DNA of 6,508 nucleotides, taken from assembly GCA_003552885.1 (NCBI GenBank), contig PUPA01000238.1, positions 1-6,508 on the forward strand, read 5' to 3'. The DNA is from Natrialbaceae archaeon. GTDB lineage: Archaea > Halobacteriota > Halobacteria > Halobacteriales > Natrialbaceae. A model generated the notes under the pieces. The model was not told the DNA's origin. It saw nothing but the letters and a program-made list of their open reading frames with translations, and ran no database searches. Position numbers and translations under genes: made by a program. Shown here in pieces: positions 5,861-6,508 of this stretch; positions within the stretch are counted from its first letter, which is position 1; the number at the start of each line of letters is the position of its first letter.

Positions 5861-6508
5861 TCACAGGTCGAGACGGTCGCCGATCTCGACGAGCTCGAGC
5901 CACCGGGGGTGCTCGAAGCTCCGTACGTGCTGGTGGAGGGCCGTCGGATCGGCGGTGAGTCCGCGCCACATGTCCCAGTGGCTCGGCACCAGCGCCGTAA
6001 GCCGGAGGGCGGCTGCGGCCTCGACGATCCCGTTCTCGTCGTTGTACCAGCGGGTCCGTTTCGGTTCGCGGCTCTCCTTGTCGGGGATCATCCCGACCGT
6101 CCCGAACGCGAGGATGCCGAGGTCGATGTCGTAGGCTTCACCCAGCCGCTCGAACTCCGCGGTCGGTTTCGTATCCCCGCCGTGGAACACCGTCCCGGCG
6201 TCGTGCTCGAAGACGTAGCTCACCGGGTGTTCGGCGTCCGGATCGTTCGCGACCTCGACGTGGATGGCGAACTCGCCGATCTCGACGGTCTCGCCCTCGG
6301 TGACCTCGCGAAGCTGGCCGTCCTCGAGACCCCACTCGTCGGCCCAGCCGGCCTCGCGGGCGACTGCAACGCTGGCGTCGGGGCCGCAAAACCGTGCGTC
6401 GGTGTTCGCGAGGATCGGTGCCTGGCTCGGGCCGTGGACGTGGTCTGTGTGTTCGTGGGTCGCGAGGACGGCATCGGCCTCGGCGACGTCGGTGGGGTCG
6501 AACGGCAC
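5861..6508 (-). CDS. UlaG-like metallo-beta-lactamase-fold metal-dependent hydrolase (5' partial)
   Basis: The reading frame is open to the window edge, and 215 residues of the C-terminal part are present. The GTG at the edge is unlikely to be the start, because the metal motif would sit too close to the N-terminus and family members have an extra beta-rich stretch before it. The metal-binding signature THEHTDH (H18, H20, D22, H23, numbered from the edge codon) is followed by EHPVSYVF (93-100), FHGGDTK with D112 (108-114) and VPSHWDMW with H177 (174-181). This is the order seen in the UlaG (L-ascorbate-6-phosphate lactonase-like) branch of COG2220. A two-metal hydrolase in the cytoplasm is the safe call; the substrate is unknown and ascorbate use is not implied. 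It lies 87 bases upstream of the separately promoted coiled-coil gene on the same strand. Confidence 0.92.
   Translation of the reverse strand: MPFDPTDVAEADAVLATHEHTDHVHGPSQAPILANTDARFCGPDASVAVAREAGWADEWGLEDGQLREVTEGETVEIGEFAIHVEVANDPDAEHPVSYVFEHDAGTVFHGGDTKPTAEFERLGEAYDIDLGILAFGTVGMIPDKESREPKRTRWYNDENGIVEAAAALRLTALVPSHWDMWRGLTADPTALHQHVRSFEHPRWLELVEIGDRLDL

Noticed and set aside
1..6508. Mobile element, CRISPR array, toxin-antitoxin or defence island.
   Set aside because: No transposase, integrase, terminal inverted repeats, regularly spaced direct repeats, tRNA attachment site or small paired genes are visible. Composition looks uniform across the window.

Overview
This window looks like chromosomal DNA from a halophilic archaeon (class Halobacteria). 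The sequence is very GC-rich, the predicted proteins are rich in Asp and Glu, and no Shine-Dalgarno motif stands out at the starts that could be examined. Two genes have a TTTA-type TATA element about 28 bases upstream of the ATG, which is the arrangement of leaderless haloarchaeal transcripts. The photolyase also reads like the haloarchaeal Phr2 type. Both window edges cut through genes.

Layout. Bases 1-1704 (+) hold a rhomboid intramembrane serine protease. Its 5' end is outside the window, its catalytic residues are intact, and it carries a long C-terminal domain that is probably outside the cell. It converges on a minus-strand block across a 94-base gap that holds an inverted repeat around an AT-rich core. 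On the minus strand, read right to left, come four genes. A partial UlaG-like metallo-beta-lactamase-fold hydrolase spans 6508-5861. An acidic coiled-coil protein of unknown function (5773-4238) has its own promoter and an in-frame 21-bp tandem repeat. A PAP2-family membrane phosphatase or phosphotransferase (4116-3250) has a clear leaderless promoter. A class I DNA photolyase (3199-1799) follows 50 bases after the PAP2 gene. No gene-free stretch exceeds about 125 bases.

How the genes relate. The PAP2 and photolyase genes probably form a two-gene transcription unit driven from the TATA element at 4142-4147, because the photolyase has only a poor promoter candidate of its own. The coiled-coil gene is probably transcribed alone, with a candidate stem-loop just after its stop. 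I see no shared pathway linking the genes. There are no tRNA or rRNA genes, insertion sequences, CRISPR arrays or recognisable defence genes.

Novelty. This is mostly ordinary core haloarchaeal sequence. The parts most worth a second look are the unassigned coiled-coil protein and its repeat tract, the rhomboid with its glycosylation-sequon-bearing C-terminal domain, two active-site substitutions in the photolyase, and the palindrome between the convergent genes.
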